Positions 1-7,880 of a stretch of 64,000 nt of DNA are shown one piece after another; within the stretch, counting starts at the first letter, position 1, and the number at the start of each line of letters is the position of its first letter. The translations under genes were made by a program, and so were the position numbers. Location of the stretch: positions 8,498,109 through 8,562,108 of the forward strand of contig NC_088325.1 in assembly GCF_910592395.1 (NCBI RefSeq), in the 5' to 3' direction. Under the pieces are notes generated by a model, which was not told where the DNA came from, searched no databases, and was given only the letters and a program-made list of their open reading frames with translations. This DNA comes from Lineus longissimus (lineage: Eukaryota; Nemertea; Pilidiophora; Heteronemertea; Lineidae).

Positions 1-569
1 CGGGCTATTGTTACACGGACTATCAGCCCTAATACTACTATCCCTTGCACACCGGGTGTGCGTAAACTACAAAAACCGCTTAATTATTGATCACATTTTC
101 ACATCCTCATATCAATTTCTTCCAACACCAATTCTATTTTTGACTAAGAACTTCAGTTTGTTGCAATTAGACTGATACACATTTGTGAGCATTGTCGGCA
201 TTTGCAGGATCGTCTGCCATCTTTTCTCAAGGATTACATGCGGCGGCCATTTCAAGGGTTACCTATAGGTACTACCATTTTGGTTGGAACCTGAAATCAA
301 TTAGAAGTCCTTCAAAATGAGGTGAATGCCCCTTTAAATCCTGGGAGGCTGTTCTCTGGAAAACAAAGAACAGACTCCCACCCTTGAAATTGCCACTTAA
401 TTTTCAGAAACCTCAAAAACCTTATTGAAGTGAAATGAAAAATATAGAAATATATGTAACGTTGATTGCAGATGATTTTGATGCCAGAGTGGTACTTATG
501 GCCTCAATGACCTTCAAATTACAAATGCCTTGTATACCAAAGAATGTACAATGATAAAAGTAGCAAAAG
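1..569. other. No gene recognised
   Basis: AT-rich host DNA with no open frame that resembles a protein family and no clear repeat structure visible by eye. Confidence 0.5.
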
Positions 570-1227
570 TATGGGCGGTTATTACCTCAAATAAAGACAA
601 ACCAAAGCAAAGACACTTGTGTAGCATATCAAGGACACGTAGATTGATACTCCTATGTGTGCCACATCAAAGACATCTGGAATGCTTTTGTTTTTGTTTG
701 ATACAGCATAGATAAAACTAGACCGCAACCTCCCTGGGATAGACAGTTGTTTTCATGAGCCATACACAGCACAGATAAGACATGACCGCAATACCTCTCT
801 GGACCATACACCACGTCAAAGATAACGATGCGAAGTCAACAGACGGCGCCACCGTCTTGGGAAAAGTAAAAAGTTGAAGGAGGTTGACACAGTTTTCTAA
901 CTTATCTCTATCCATGGTTATGATATACTAGTTTGATTGATGATGTTAAAAAGAAAGGGGATCTCAAAATACGACAGTCTACTACGAATAGATGCAATAG
1001 TGACATAACAACACGTGCATTTTCCCGCTAGTCGCTTATATCAACAAAAACCTGAAGTTGTCGATGTCGTTTTTACTTTTCCCAAGACGGTGGCGCCGTC
1101 TGTTGACTTCGCATCGTTAGATGTCGTTGATGTGGCACACATAGGAGTATCAATCTACGTGTCCTTGATATGCTACACAAGTGTCTTTGCTTTGGTTTGT
1201 CTTTATTTGCGGTAATAACCGCCCATA
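570..1227. repeat. Imperfect foldback (inverted) repeat
   Basis: The outer left arm (about 570-672, beginning GTATGGGCGGTTATTACC) is complementary to about 1124-1227. The inner left arm (822-871, containing AACAGACGGCGCCACCGTC reading) is complementary to 1071-1120. The left arm carries about 150 extra bases (673-821) that the right arm lacks, and about 200 bp separate the arms. This is foldback-transposon or MITE architecture; the family is unknown. Short ORFs here are mirror images of each other and are not genes. Confidence 0.75.
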
Positions 1228-1471
1228 CAAAGGTTCGCGTTCTTTTGATAGTGGTAGCCCAGTTAGCTACAGTATGTACACCTGTAATCTGGTAGATCAC
1301 ATTCGATAGAAATGCCTAGCTGTGGCCAAGCAAGAGCAAGAAATAACACGTAAAATGGAACAATGCAATTTGTGTTGCTCGACTTTATTCTTCGCATAAC
1401 AAGAGGCCCGAGTACCCACTGCTCAGCTGAGATTCGTTGGTGGCATAACAATACATTTCGACTGGAAATTG

Positions 1472-1600
1472 GCACTAGCGCACCGGTAGTTGGTAAAGTT
1501 TGGACTTAGATTTTGGACTCTGGGCGCTGGAGGCTTGGTTTTACATCATTGGATTCCACTGCCTGCATTTAATCAAACTCGCCTCCAGTTCAAGATGGTT
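1472..1600 (+). repeat. Dispersed repeat, copy 1
   Basis: This stretch (GCGCACCGGTAGTTGGTAAA onward, through TTTTGGACTCTGG and CATCATTGGATT) recurs in inverted orientation at about 29465-29583 with scattered substitutions. The family is not recognised. Confidence 0.6.
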
Positions 1601-2222
1601 CAATGGTTTGGTAATCCCGTGACCAAAGAATCAACCAAGGTCTATAGCGTTGACCTCAATAACTTGCAGAGTAACATGAGACGATCGAAAAAGATGTCGT
1701 TGAGATATATCAATTGAGTTTCCTCAGTTATCGTGTGATAACTGACATCAAAGGATCACAGCTGGCTCGACGGGGCGTCATCAAATTGGCGGAACTGACT
1801 AGACTGAAATGGCTGGGACGTCATACTTTCGGGGCAGTTGATGATGTGACGTATACTTATCCAAACGCGACCTGCTGATATTAGAGAGTTTTCGGCGACC
1901 GACCACGTTAAGGTCATCATAATTTGCGGTCTATTGACGTGTCCACATACGGTTTAGAGAGAACATTATATGTGGCTAGTCAGCTACACGTGAGTGAAAA
2001 TGGTTTAGCAAAATAGCATATTTTTCCGAAACCAAGTCTTCCCACATTGATCGTTTTTCTATTAAAATCATTTATGAAAAATTAACTTTGTAATGTGTGT
2101 GAAACATTTTGTTTCTGGTATTTGTGTCCATGTTTATTTCACTTTTGAAGTCGTGGTTATACTCGTATACACATGCACTGTATATTCATGAAAATAACAC
2201 CACTTCGGGATATTCACGACCA
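1601..2222. other. No gene recognised
   Basis: Unique-looking host sequence; no convincing exon, RNA gene or repeat seen. Confidence 0.4.
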
Positions 2223-2398
2223 GGTGTAATGTTTTTGAGTGTTTCTGTTTTTGAGTGTTTCCCCTCATTGTTTGGGAACGCTCAAAAATAGATTGACAAG
2301 TTTTTCTGTGTATCCCCCCTATTGAAAAGTCGTGGTCTCTCTAGCTGCCTATTGTTTGGAAACACTGACACATGGGAAACAACCACAGATGTTACACC
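2223..2398 (+). mobile_element. Short MITE-like repeat, copy 1 (176 bp)
   Basis: Bounded by GGTGTAA..TTACACC. A nearly identical 176-bp copy lies at 34608-34783 and a degenerate relative at about 35440-35560. Conserved length and short terminal inverted repeats suggest a non-autonomous DNA transposon. Confidence 0.65.
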
Positions 2399-2778
2399 GG
2401 CCTCTTCTCTCGAATCTATTCACTAGAGGTAACCAATGAGTGACTTCGCTGGCCCTTGCAGTCGGTCGGTAACTGGTGACGGCTCAGCCGAGCTGTCACG
2501 GTTACGCTAAACCACTTATTACCGCAGCCCTATTGATTCGAAGTGTTGTGGGCCTACTGGTCGATGAGTGTGCATGTGGAATGACGTAAATGGTAAGGCC
2601 ACTCGCCGACCGTTTTTACAGGTTGTCTCATAAAACTGAAGCACTTTTTTTTCCAAGCCCCCCAAAACAAAAAAGTCCTTATTGAAACTCTGAAGGAAAA
2701 TCTACGAACGCTTGCATTAGTAAAGCAAAGTGAGATTCAGGCAATGATAGTAGTCACGAAATTCCGAAGAAAAACGAG
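2399..2778. other. No gene recognised; left flank of the Polinton
   Basis: No coding features seen up to the Polinton target duplication. Confidence 0.4.
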
Positions 2779-2784
2779 AAGCTC
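2779..2784. repeat. Polinton target-site duplication, left
   Basis: AAGCTC, directly repeated at 23334-23339. Confidence 0.9.
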
Positions 2785-3046
2785 AGAATATATGTATTGC
2801 GGTGGTAGGAACGTAGGTAATTCTAAGCTATTTTGACAAAAGCCCTTACAGGCCTTTTTGTCTCAAATTAGCTTAGAAACCCCTAAGAACCAGACACCAC
2901 AATACATATATTCTATCATTCATTAGATTCCCAGTGAAGCGTTGCAATGAAATGGTCAATGAAATGGTGAGGGAATACTAGAGTTCAATGGGTTAATGTA
3001 ATCATGACTTACTGTATTCCAACAGAAAGTACACGTCAATAGCTTT
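2785..3046 (+). repeat. Polinton left terminal inverted repeat (262 bp)
   Basis: Matches 23072-23333 in reverse complement as far as I can read. The terminal 130 bp (2785-2914) are themselves an imperfect palindrome: the first 15 bases AGAATATATGTATTG return inverted as CAATACATATATTCT at 2900-2914, and much of the interior also pairs. The TIR could therefore fold into a long hairpin. Confidence 0.92.
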
Positions 3047-3125
3047 TTTCCGTGCATTTTACCTGATATATGATGTTGGCACTGTTCACTGCATGTACAT
3101 AATTTTACTAGTAAATAAATAGAAA

Positions 3126-4382
3126 ATGGCAACAGGATATTTATTAAATACCGAAAGGGCACATAAGATTCCACTTGGTTTAAAAGCTGAGAGGCAGCAT
3201 CATATCATTACTCATAACCCCTCATCTGCTAACCCCAAAGAAACACTGTATGTTAGAATACCGGCATTGCGAGAGAATACATTCTTTGTACCTAAATCTC
3301 TTTATCTGTCTGCTGATGTAACCATTTCTGGTGATTCTAAAAATAGTGTTGTAAATAATCTTGGTAGAAACCTGATTTCAAAGATGGTGGTTAAGTGGGG
3401 AACAGAGCAGATATTTGACCTTGACGAATACAGTCATTATTCTACATTTAAAGATCTGTGGTTTACAGAAGAAGAAAGAAATGATAGAGTTTTTCAGGGT
3501 ATTCAGTCAAAAAATCTTAGAGAATTAAGATCAGGAGTCGCTGAAGCTGATGTCACTGGAGAAACAGCTAATGAAAAGACTTTAAAGAAAGTGTTTGACA
3601 AGAAGTACAAAATACCATTAGATTTTGAACTATTCCATCATCATGCTCCATTTTACAAGTTTCCAATTCAAGAAGATGTGATTATTGAAATAACTTTAGC
3701 ACCAAAGGAGGAAATCATAGTCACCACAACCACAGCTAGCATGGGCTACAAACTAGAGAATATTTGTTTTGAATATGATACCGTAGCCAACAAAATGATT
3801 GCTAGTCAATTGAGTAACAAGTACAACTCTGGATTCTCAATATTTTATGATTGGGTAGACCATTTTAAGACAGTCAATGTTACTGCTAATGAAACACTAA
3901 TTAATGAGAACATCAACTTTCCAAGAATGTCTATTAAAGGATTATTATTACTATTTGTGTCTGACTATGTAGATGGAGCTAGAGATTCAGAGAAGTTTGA
4001 AAACCCTAACATAAGTAAAGTGCAGATCACAATAGAGGGTGTTGCCAATCAGGTGTTCCAAGAAGGAATGAGAATGATGGATCAATGGGAGGAGATCAAG
4101 AAACATTTTATGTCTGAAGATTTGAAGAAAACTCATGACTGTAACATGACCATGGAGAACTACTATGGTGATTCTAATCACTATGGTTTATGGTTGGACC
4201 TGAGAACTTCTGAAGATAATCGTCTACACGGATCAGGAAAGAAGCTCCAGAACACAAAAGATGGTATTCAATTATCTATTACAAAGAAATCTGGAAAGGG
4301 ACCATACAAAATGCACATATTCGTGGTTTCTGACGCCCAGGTAAACATCCAGAATTCTCAGATTGCTTCACTCCAACACTAA
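3126..4382 (+). CDS. Candidate Polinton major capsid (hexon-like double jelly-roll) protein
   Basis: A 418-residue protein in the position and size range of Polinton major capsid proteins, followed by the penton-like gene. I see a beta-rich, acidic protein without membrane segments. Around residues 162-190 there is a run of the type IPLDFELF..HAPFYKFP followed by EITLAP, which I associate with hexon-like proteins of invertebrate Polintons. The start ATG at 3126 is 80 bp inside the left TIR border, after an A/T-rich leader. By family inference it would form the double jelly-roll capsid lattice. No frame damage is seen. The stop codon lies in the loop of a perfect hairpin (4374-4389). The assignment rests on remembered motif similarity and synteny; a structure prediction would settle it. 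Confidence 0.6.
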   Translation: MATGYLLNTERAHKIPLGLKAERQHHIITHNPSSANPKETLYVRIPALRENTFFVPKSLYLSADVTISGDSKNSVVNNLGRNLISKMVVKWGTEQIFDLDEYSHYSTFKDLWFTEEERNDRVFQGIQSKNLRELRSGVAEADVTGETANEKTLKKVFDKKYKIPLDFELFHHHAPFYKFPIQEDVIIEITLAPKEEIIVTTTTASMGYKLENICFEYDTVANKMIASQLSNKYNSGFSIFYDWVDHFKTVNVTANETLINENINFPRMSIKGLLLLFVSDYVDGARDSEKFENPNISKVQITIEGVANQVFQEGMRMMDQWEEIKKHFMSEDLKKTHDCNMTMENYYGDSNHYGLWLDLRTSEDNRLHGSGKKLQNTKDGIQLSITKKSGKGPYKMHIFVVSDAQVNIQNSQIASLQH

Positions 4383-4404
4383 GGTGTTGCAAGAACAAAA
4401 GTTC
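4374..4404. terminator. Paired hairpins at the capsid gene stop codon
   Basis: CAACAC-TAAG-GTGTTG (4374-4389) holds the TAA stop in its loop and is followed at once by GAAC-AAAA-GTTC (4393-4404). Similar paired palindromes follow the integrase gene. A role in 3' end formation is inference. Confidence 0.4.
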
Positions 4405-4461
4405 ACTCCAACACTGAATACTAGATAAATGAGTTTTACTAGTGATTTTCTAAGTAATTAA

Positions 4462-4698
4462 ATGGATACACCAGGAAAGAAAGATATCATAAATACACTG
4501 TATCAAAGTTTACTGTTGGCATCAACAACAATTGGTTACTCTATGTTACTGAAAAGGTTCTTGAGAATCAATATTGGTCCCCCAAGTCAGGCCAACCTAG
4601 AGGAAATTCTTAAACTGGGCGGAACTGTAGCTATTAGTAATGGAACATTAGAGTACCTTTACGATCAAGGAATCCTACCCAGAAATATTATGAAGTAA
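4462..4698 (+). CDS. Small conserved-type Polinton membrane protein (78 aa)
   Basis: A short protein with a hydrophobic stretch at about residues 14-30 (SLLLASTTIGYSMLLKRF) and a second weakly hydrophobic part near residues 50-60. It sits between the capsid and penton-like genes, 79 bp after the capsid stop. Small proteins of this shape occur beside capsid genes in other Polintons to my knowledge; the function is unknown. The start ATG lies in TAATTAAATG, the context shared by many genes of this element. No signal peptide cleavage motif is obvious. It may be virion-associated or membrane-active by position only. Confidence 0.65.
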   Translation: MDTPGKKDIINTLYQSLLLASTTIGYSMLLKRFLRINIGPPSQANLEEILKLGGTVAISNGTLEYLYDQGILPRNIMK

Positions 4699-4755
4699 GA
4701 ATAATTTACTTATTTGATAAAAGGTAAATTTGAAAACGAAAATTTGCTTAAGTAA

Positions 4756-5532
4756 ATGGTTACTGTAATGAACATAGATTCAAGTGACTATCCAGATCAG
4801 AGTTCAAGTGATTTAACAGTCAATCTCAAGACTGAAATTCAAGATGCATGTAGCATCACTTTAACTTTTGCAGTAATACCTTGTACATTCTACAACATAA
4901 GTGCAGCCAGGGAGAATAACCGAATCAAAGTTAAGGGGTTTGATGTGGCAGAGATTACGCTACCAGATGGTCTCTATGACCTACAGAGCTTTTCAAAAGT
5001 ATTTGCGGATAAGTTGAAAGAAAATAGTATGAGTAGAGGTGCTGTCAGATTTGACCTTGAAGAACCAACAGGTAAGGCCATCTTACACTTCCTAAAGAGA
5101 AAAAATGAGGCGCATTATCAGATCTATTTTATTGGTAAAAGTAATGAATTATTTGGCATGAAATCAGAATGGCCTTACCCTTTAGACAATAAAAGTAAGG
5201 ATGATGTTGTAAGCGAGAAACCCATCAATTTTAGACCAATTAACCATTTTGTTTTTCACTGTGATATAATCGAATCTAATAGTGTATTAAGTAATGGTGA
5301 AGCATCTGATGTGCTAACCACAAGACCAATAAAGGAAGCTAATTTTGGGGATTTAATAGATTACACATTTGAGAAACCAATAGCAATTCCCTGTAAACCA
5401 AGATTCAATAAGCTGAATATTCGCTTAACTGATGAAAAAGGTGACATCATCGATCTTAATGGTCATAATGTACAGTACCAATTGGTATTAACTCGAGCTA
5501 TGCTCTCAGGACAAAGTCTGACACATCATTGA
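4756..5532 (+). CDS. Penton-like minor capsid protein (single jelly-roll candidate)
   Basis: A 258-residue protein. Near the C-terminus (about residues 222-246) it has the pattern LNIRLTDEKGDIIDLNG followed by a beta strand ending in a hydrophobic run. This D/N-x-G..hDhNG signature is typical of penton-type single jelly-roll proteins of Polintons and adintoviruses. The N-terminus (DYPDQSSSDLTVNL) also fits that family, where bare strands precede the first sheet. By inference it occupies capsid vertices. The last codons are derived from a double-hairpin repeat (5495-5519), so the natural C-terminus appears to have been replaced or extended by the repeat. The start is in AGTAAATGG. Confidence 0.65.
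   Translation: MVTVMNIDSSDYPDQSSSDLTVNLKTEIQDACSITLTFAVIPCTFYNISAARENNRIKVKGFDVAEITLPDGLYDLQSFSKVFADKLKENSMSRGAVRFDLEEPTGKAILHFLKRKNEAHYQIYFIGKSNELFGMKSEWPYPLDNKSKDDVVSEKPINFRPINHFVFHCDIIESNSVLSNGEASDVLTTRPIKEANFGDLIDYTFEKPIAIPCKPRFNKLNIRLTDEKGDIIDLNGHNVQYQLVLTRAMLSGQSLTHH
5495..5519 (+). repeat. Double-hairpin element 1
   Basis: GAGC-TAT-GCTC, spacer TCA, GGAC-AAA-GTCT. The last pair of stem 2 is broken. Read in frame as the C-terminal RAMLSGQS of the penton-like protein. Confidence 0.85.
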
Positions 5533-5554
5533 AATTAAAATTCGTTGAAATTAA

Positions 5555-6013
5555 ATGGCTGGCATTGGCATGTTATTTGGATCTGCAATAATCAATGGAT
5601 TAGCATTCACTGGATCCGGTTACCTTTTTAAAAAACTAGACAAGAATGGCTATGAGACTGAAATGAAGAGACATAATTTAGCTCAAGAGCAATTGCAAAG
5701 AGCATCCACAGAATGGGATGAGCATAGGAAAAGTACCATTGACTTCGTTAATCTTGAATTAAAGAGAGAAAGAGACGCTTCTATTGATTTTAACAATACT
5801 GATTCAGCACTTACTGTTTACAATCATTTACATCCAGAAAGAACTATTGTACTACCTCAGCGACCACAATTAAGTGATTACTACCAACCTAGTGATGAAA
5901 TGAAGAAATACGAGTACCTATGGATTATCCTAGGACTTAGTGGTTTAGGGTTAATAATTTATTATTTTACTAGGGTTAGAAAGACTAAGACCACTGATCG
6001 GACACAGTCCTGA
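5555..6013 (+). CDS. Conserved-type Polinton membrane protein (152 aa)
   Basis: N-terminal hydrophobic segment (residues 3-24, with FTGSGYLF) and a clear C-terminal transmembrane helix (about 120-140, LWIILGLSGLGLIIYYF) followed by a basic tail. Between them lies a charged alpha-helical region (residues 30-75) likely to form a coiled coil. It starts 22 bp after the penton-like stop in the context AAATTAAATGG. Proteins of this layout are recurrent in animal Polintons as I recall; no enzymatic motif is visible, and a virion membrane or minor structural role is only inference. The last residues and stop lie within two tandem 11-bp palindromes (5999-6029). Confidence 0.6.
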   Translation: MAGIGMLFGSAIINGLAFTGSGYLFKKLDKNGYETEMKRHNLAQEQLQRASTEWDEHRKSTIDFVNLELKRERDASIDFNNTDSALTVYNHLHPERTIVLPQRPQLSDYYQPSDEMKKYEYLWIILGLSGLGLIIYYFTRVRKTKTTDRTQS

Positions 6014-6029
6014 TGATCGGACACAGTCC
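5999..6029. repeat. Two tandem single-hairpin repeats between convergent genes
   Basis: GGAC-ACA-GTCC twice, separated by TGATGATC. It covers the 3' end of the 152-aa gene and faces the ATPase gene stop 19 bp away. It is related to stem 2 of the double-hairpin family. Confidence 0.75.
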
Positions 6030-6047
6030 TGATGATCAGAAGCGGGA

Positions 6048-6668
6048 CTAAGATTTTTGATGGGAAAGAGTAAATCCAAATGGATGTTGTAGTCTAATGA
6101 TCAGTTTTGATCCTTTTTTCATCTTAAGTTCTTCTATGTAGTACTGTCTTTTCTCCTTAGGAATAACACTGTTTTCTTCTAAGGCATCTTTCATGGCTGA
6201 TTCATCCTTATTAAAAAATAATACTAAAATTCTTATGTTCTCTCTGTAGTCCTTAACAACTGAATTGTACTTCTGAACTAGTAACCAAACAGTGAGATTG
6301 TAGTGCCTGCCGGAAAAGGCAAGATTACATAACTCGGACACCTTCTTTTTTGTGTCTCTCAAATTAGCACAGTCATCAATGAGGAATAATGTGTTAGAAC
6401 CAGCAAAGGTCAGAGTAGCAAACTGAAGCACAAGGTCCAAATTACTGGCCACAGCTTCGGGATTAACTATGTAGACGTTCTTGTCTTGGTAAATCCATTT
6501 CCTTTCATATGTCTTATTGTTGAAATATGTTGGACAGAAAATGACTATGTTCTGGAACTTGTGCCGATACTCCTTTTCTAAGAGGTCAAGGGCAAAATAT
6601 GTCTTACCACAATTGGTAACACCAGAAATTAACATATTGTGTGGCTCGTAAATAAATACTTCACTCAT
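6048..6668 (-). CDS. A32/FtsK-HerA-type packaging ATPase
   Basis: A 206-residue P-loop ATPase of the type that pumps the genome into Polinton and large-DNA-virus capsids. Walker A is GVTNCGKT at residues 16-23. Walker B is TLFLIDDCA at about 93-101, with two acidic residues. A downstream motif near GRHYNLTVWLLVQKYN (about 121-136) fits the sensor region of A32-like ATPases. The length is normal for the compact Polinton form. The start codon is only 4 bp from the start of the divergent integrase gene, so the two share one tiny intergenic region (CATTTAAATG). No damage is seen. Confidence 0.9.
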   Translation of the reverse strand: MSEVFIYEPHNMLISGVTNCGKTYFALDLLEKEYRHKFQNIVIFCPTYFNNKTYERKWIYQDKNVYIVNPEAVASNLDLVLQFATLTFAGSNTLFLIDDCANLRDTKKKVSELCNLAFSGRHYNLTVWLLVQKYNSVVKDYRENIRILVLFFNKDESAMKDALEENSVIPKEKRQYYIEELKMKKGSKLIIRLQHPFGFTLSHQKS

Positions 6669-6676
6669 TTAAATGA
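6665..6676. promoter_or_regulatory. Minimal divergent start region shared by ATPase and integrase
   Basis: The palindrome CATTTAAATG contains both start codons, reading outward, with four bases between. Both genes begin in the TTTAAATG context. Any promoters must lie within the opposing gene or overlap the starts themselves. Confidence 0.55.
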
Positions 6677-7793
6677 ATGTAAAGGATGACACACAGCAGT
6701 ATCTAAGGGATTTGTACTACAACCCCGAGAGTCCCGTGGCTTACAGTTCTTTGAGTAAAATCTGGAAACAGGTCAAGGAAGATATGACTTCGTCACGAGA
6801 GCAGAGCTCAGGAAAACTTATTAAACAAAAAGAAGTGAAAGAATTTCTAGAAACACTACCAACTCACCAACTACACAAACCGGCCATTAAGAAATTCACC
6901 TTCAGGAAGACAATGGTATCGTACATCGATCAACAATGCAAGCAGATCTGGTTGACATGCAGAAATTCGAGAGTAAGAATAAAGGCAACAGATTCATTTT
7001 AACAGTCATAGATCTATTTAGTCGTTTTTCTTGGGCTCTAGCAGTTAAGAGTAAGAGGGGAGAAGAAATCAGAGATGCATTTAAAGTGATATTTGAGGAA
7101 GCAAAACCAACGAAAATCCAGTTTGATGACGGTAAAGAATTTTACAACAAACACTTCAAGGAACTCTTAACAGAAAATGACATAGAATGGTTCTCCACAA
7201 AATCTGATAAGAAGGCAGCAGTAGTAGAGAGATTCAATAGAACCCTTAAAGAAAAAATGTGGCGTTATTTCACCGCTAAGGAGACTGACAAGTGGATTGA
7301 CGTTCTGGATGACCTGGTCAGCGGCTACAATAACACATTTCACTCATCAATAGGTATGAAACCTGTAGACGCCAGAAAGATGGAAAACGAAGGAACAGTG
7401 TGGTACAATCTTTACGGTCTTCACCTCAAAGAGACATTTGGTGATCCAAAGTACAAAGTAGGTGACAGTGTAAGAATTTCAAAGTACAAGTCCATTTTCG
7501 GTAAAGGTTACATGCCCAACTACACTGAGGAGGTGTTCCAAATCAAACAGATCATCTTTACTCACCCTATCGTCTACCAGCTTGAGGATTACCACAAAGA
7601 AGAAATTCAAGGATATTTCTATGAAGAGGAATTGAGCTATGTTCCTAATCCTGACCAGCTAGAGTACAAGATCGAGAAAATCCTAAGGTACAAGACCAGT
7701 AAAGGCAAGAAATACGGATTAGTGAAGTGGAAGGGTTACAGTGATAAGTTCAATGAATGGTTACCAGTTTCTGATATCAAATCATTGAAATGA
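6673..7793 (+). pseudogene. Polinton integrase with chromodomain, frameshifted
   Basis: Retroviral-type DDE integrase that would insert the element and create the 6-bp duplication. The N-terminal part is read at 6673-7002 (motif YYNPESPVAYSSLSKIWK), and the catalytic core and C-terminus at 6936-7793 in another frame. Catalytic candidates are the Asp in ADLVDM, the Asp in QFDDGKEF and the Glu in VVERFNRTLK. The C-terminus is a chromodomain (YKIEKILRYK.. and VKWKGYSDKFNEWLP). The two frames meet near 6930-6945, just before the first catalytic Asp, consistent with a one-base loss there. A double-hairpin element (6785-6809) sits in frame in the N-terminal domain. Programmed frameshifting is possible but less likely: I see no slippery site. 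Confidence 0.85.
6785..6809 (-). repeat. Double-hairpin element 2 (inside integrase)
   Basis: TGAC-TTC-GTCA, spacer CGA, GAGC-AGA-GCTC. The outer pair of one stem has changed on both sides from G..C to T..A, so pairing is kept. Read as TSSREQSS. Confidence 0.85.
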
Positions 7794-7808
7794 AATAAAG
7801 TCTCTAAA

Positions 7809-7834
7809 GTGACTTAAGTCACAAGAACAAGTTC
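7809..7834. terminator. Paired palindromes after the integrase gene
   Basis: The perfect palindrome GTGACTTAAGTCAC (7809-7822) is followed by GAAC-AA-GTTC (7825-7834), 16-41 bp past the stop codon and upstream of the next gene. It resembles the hairpin pair at the capsid gene stop. Confidence 0.4.
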
Positions 7835-7880
7835 GAAAAACGTAATTAAAAAAAAAATGTCCTACTAAATAAATAAAGAA

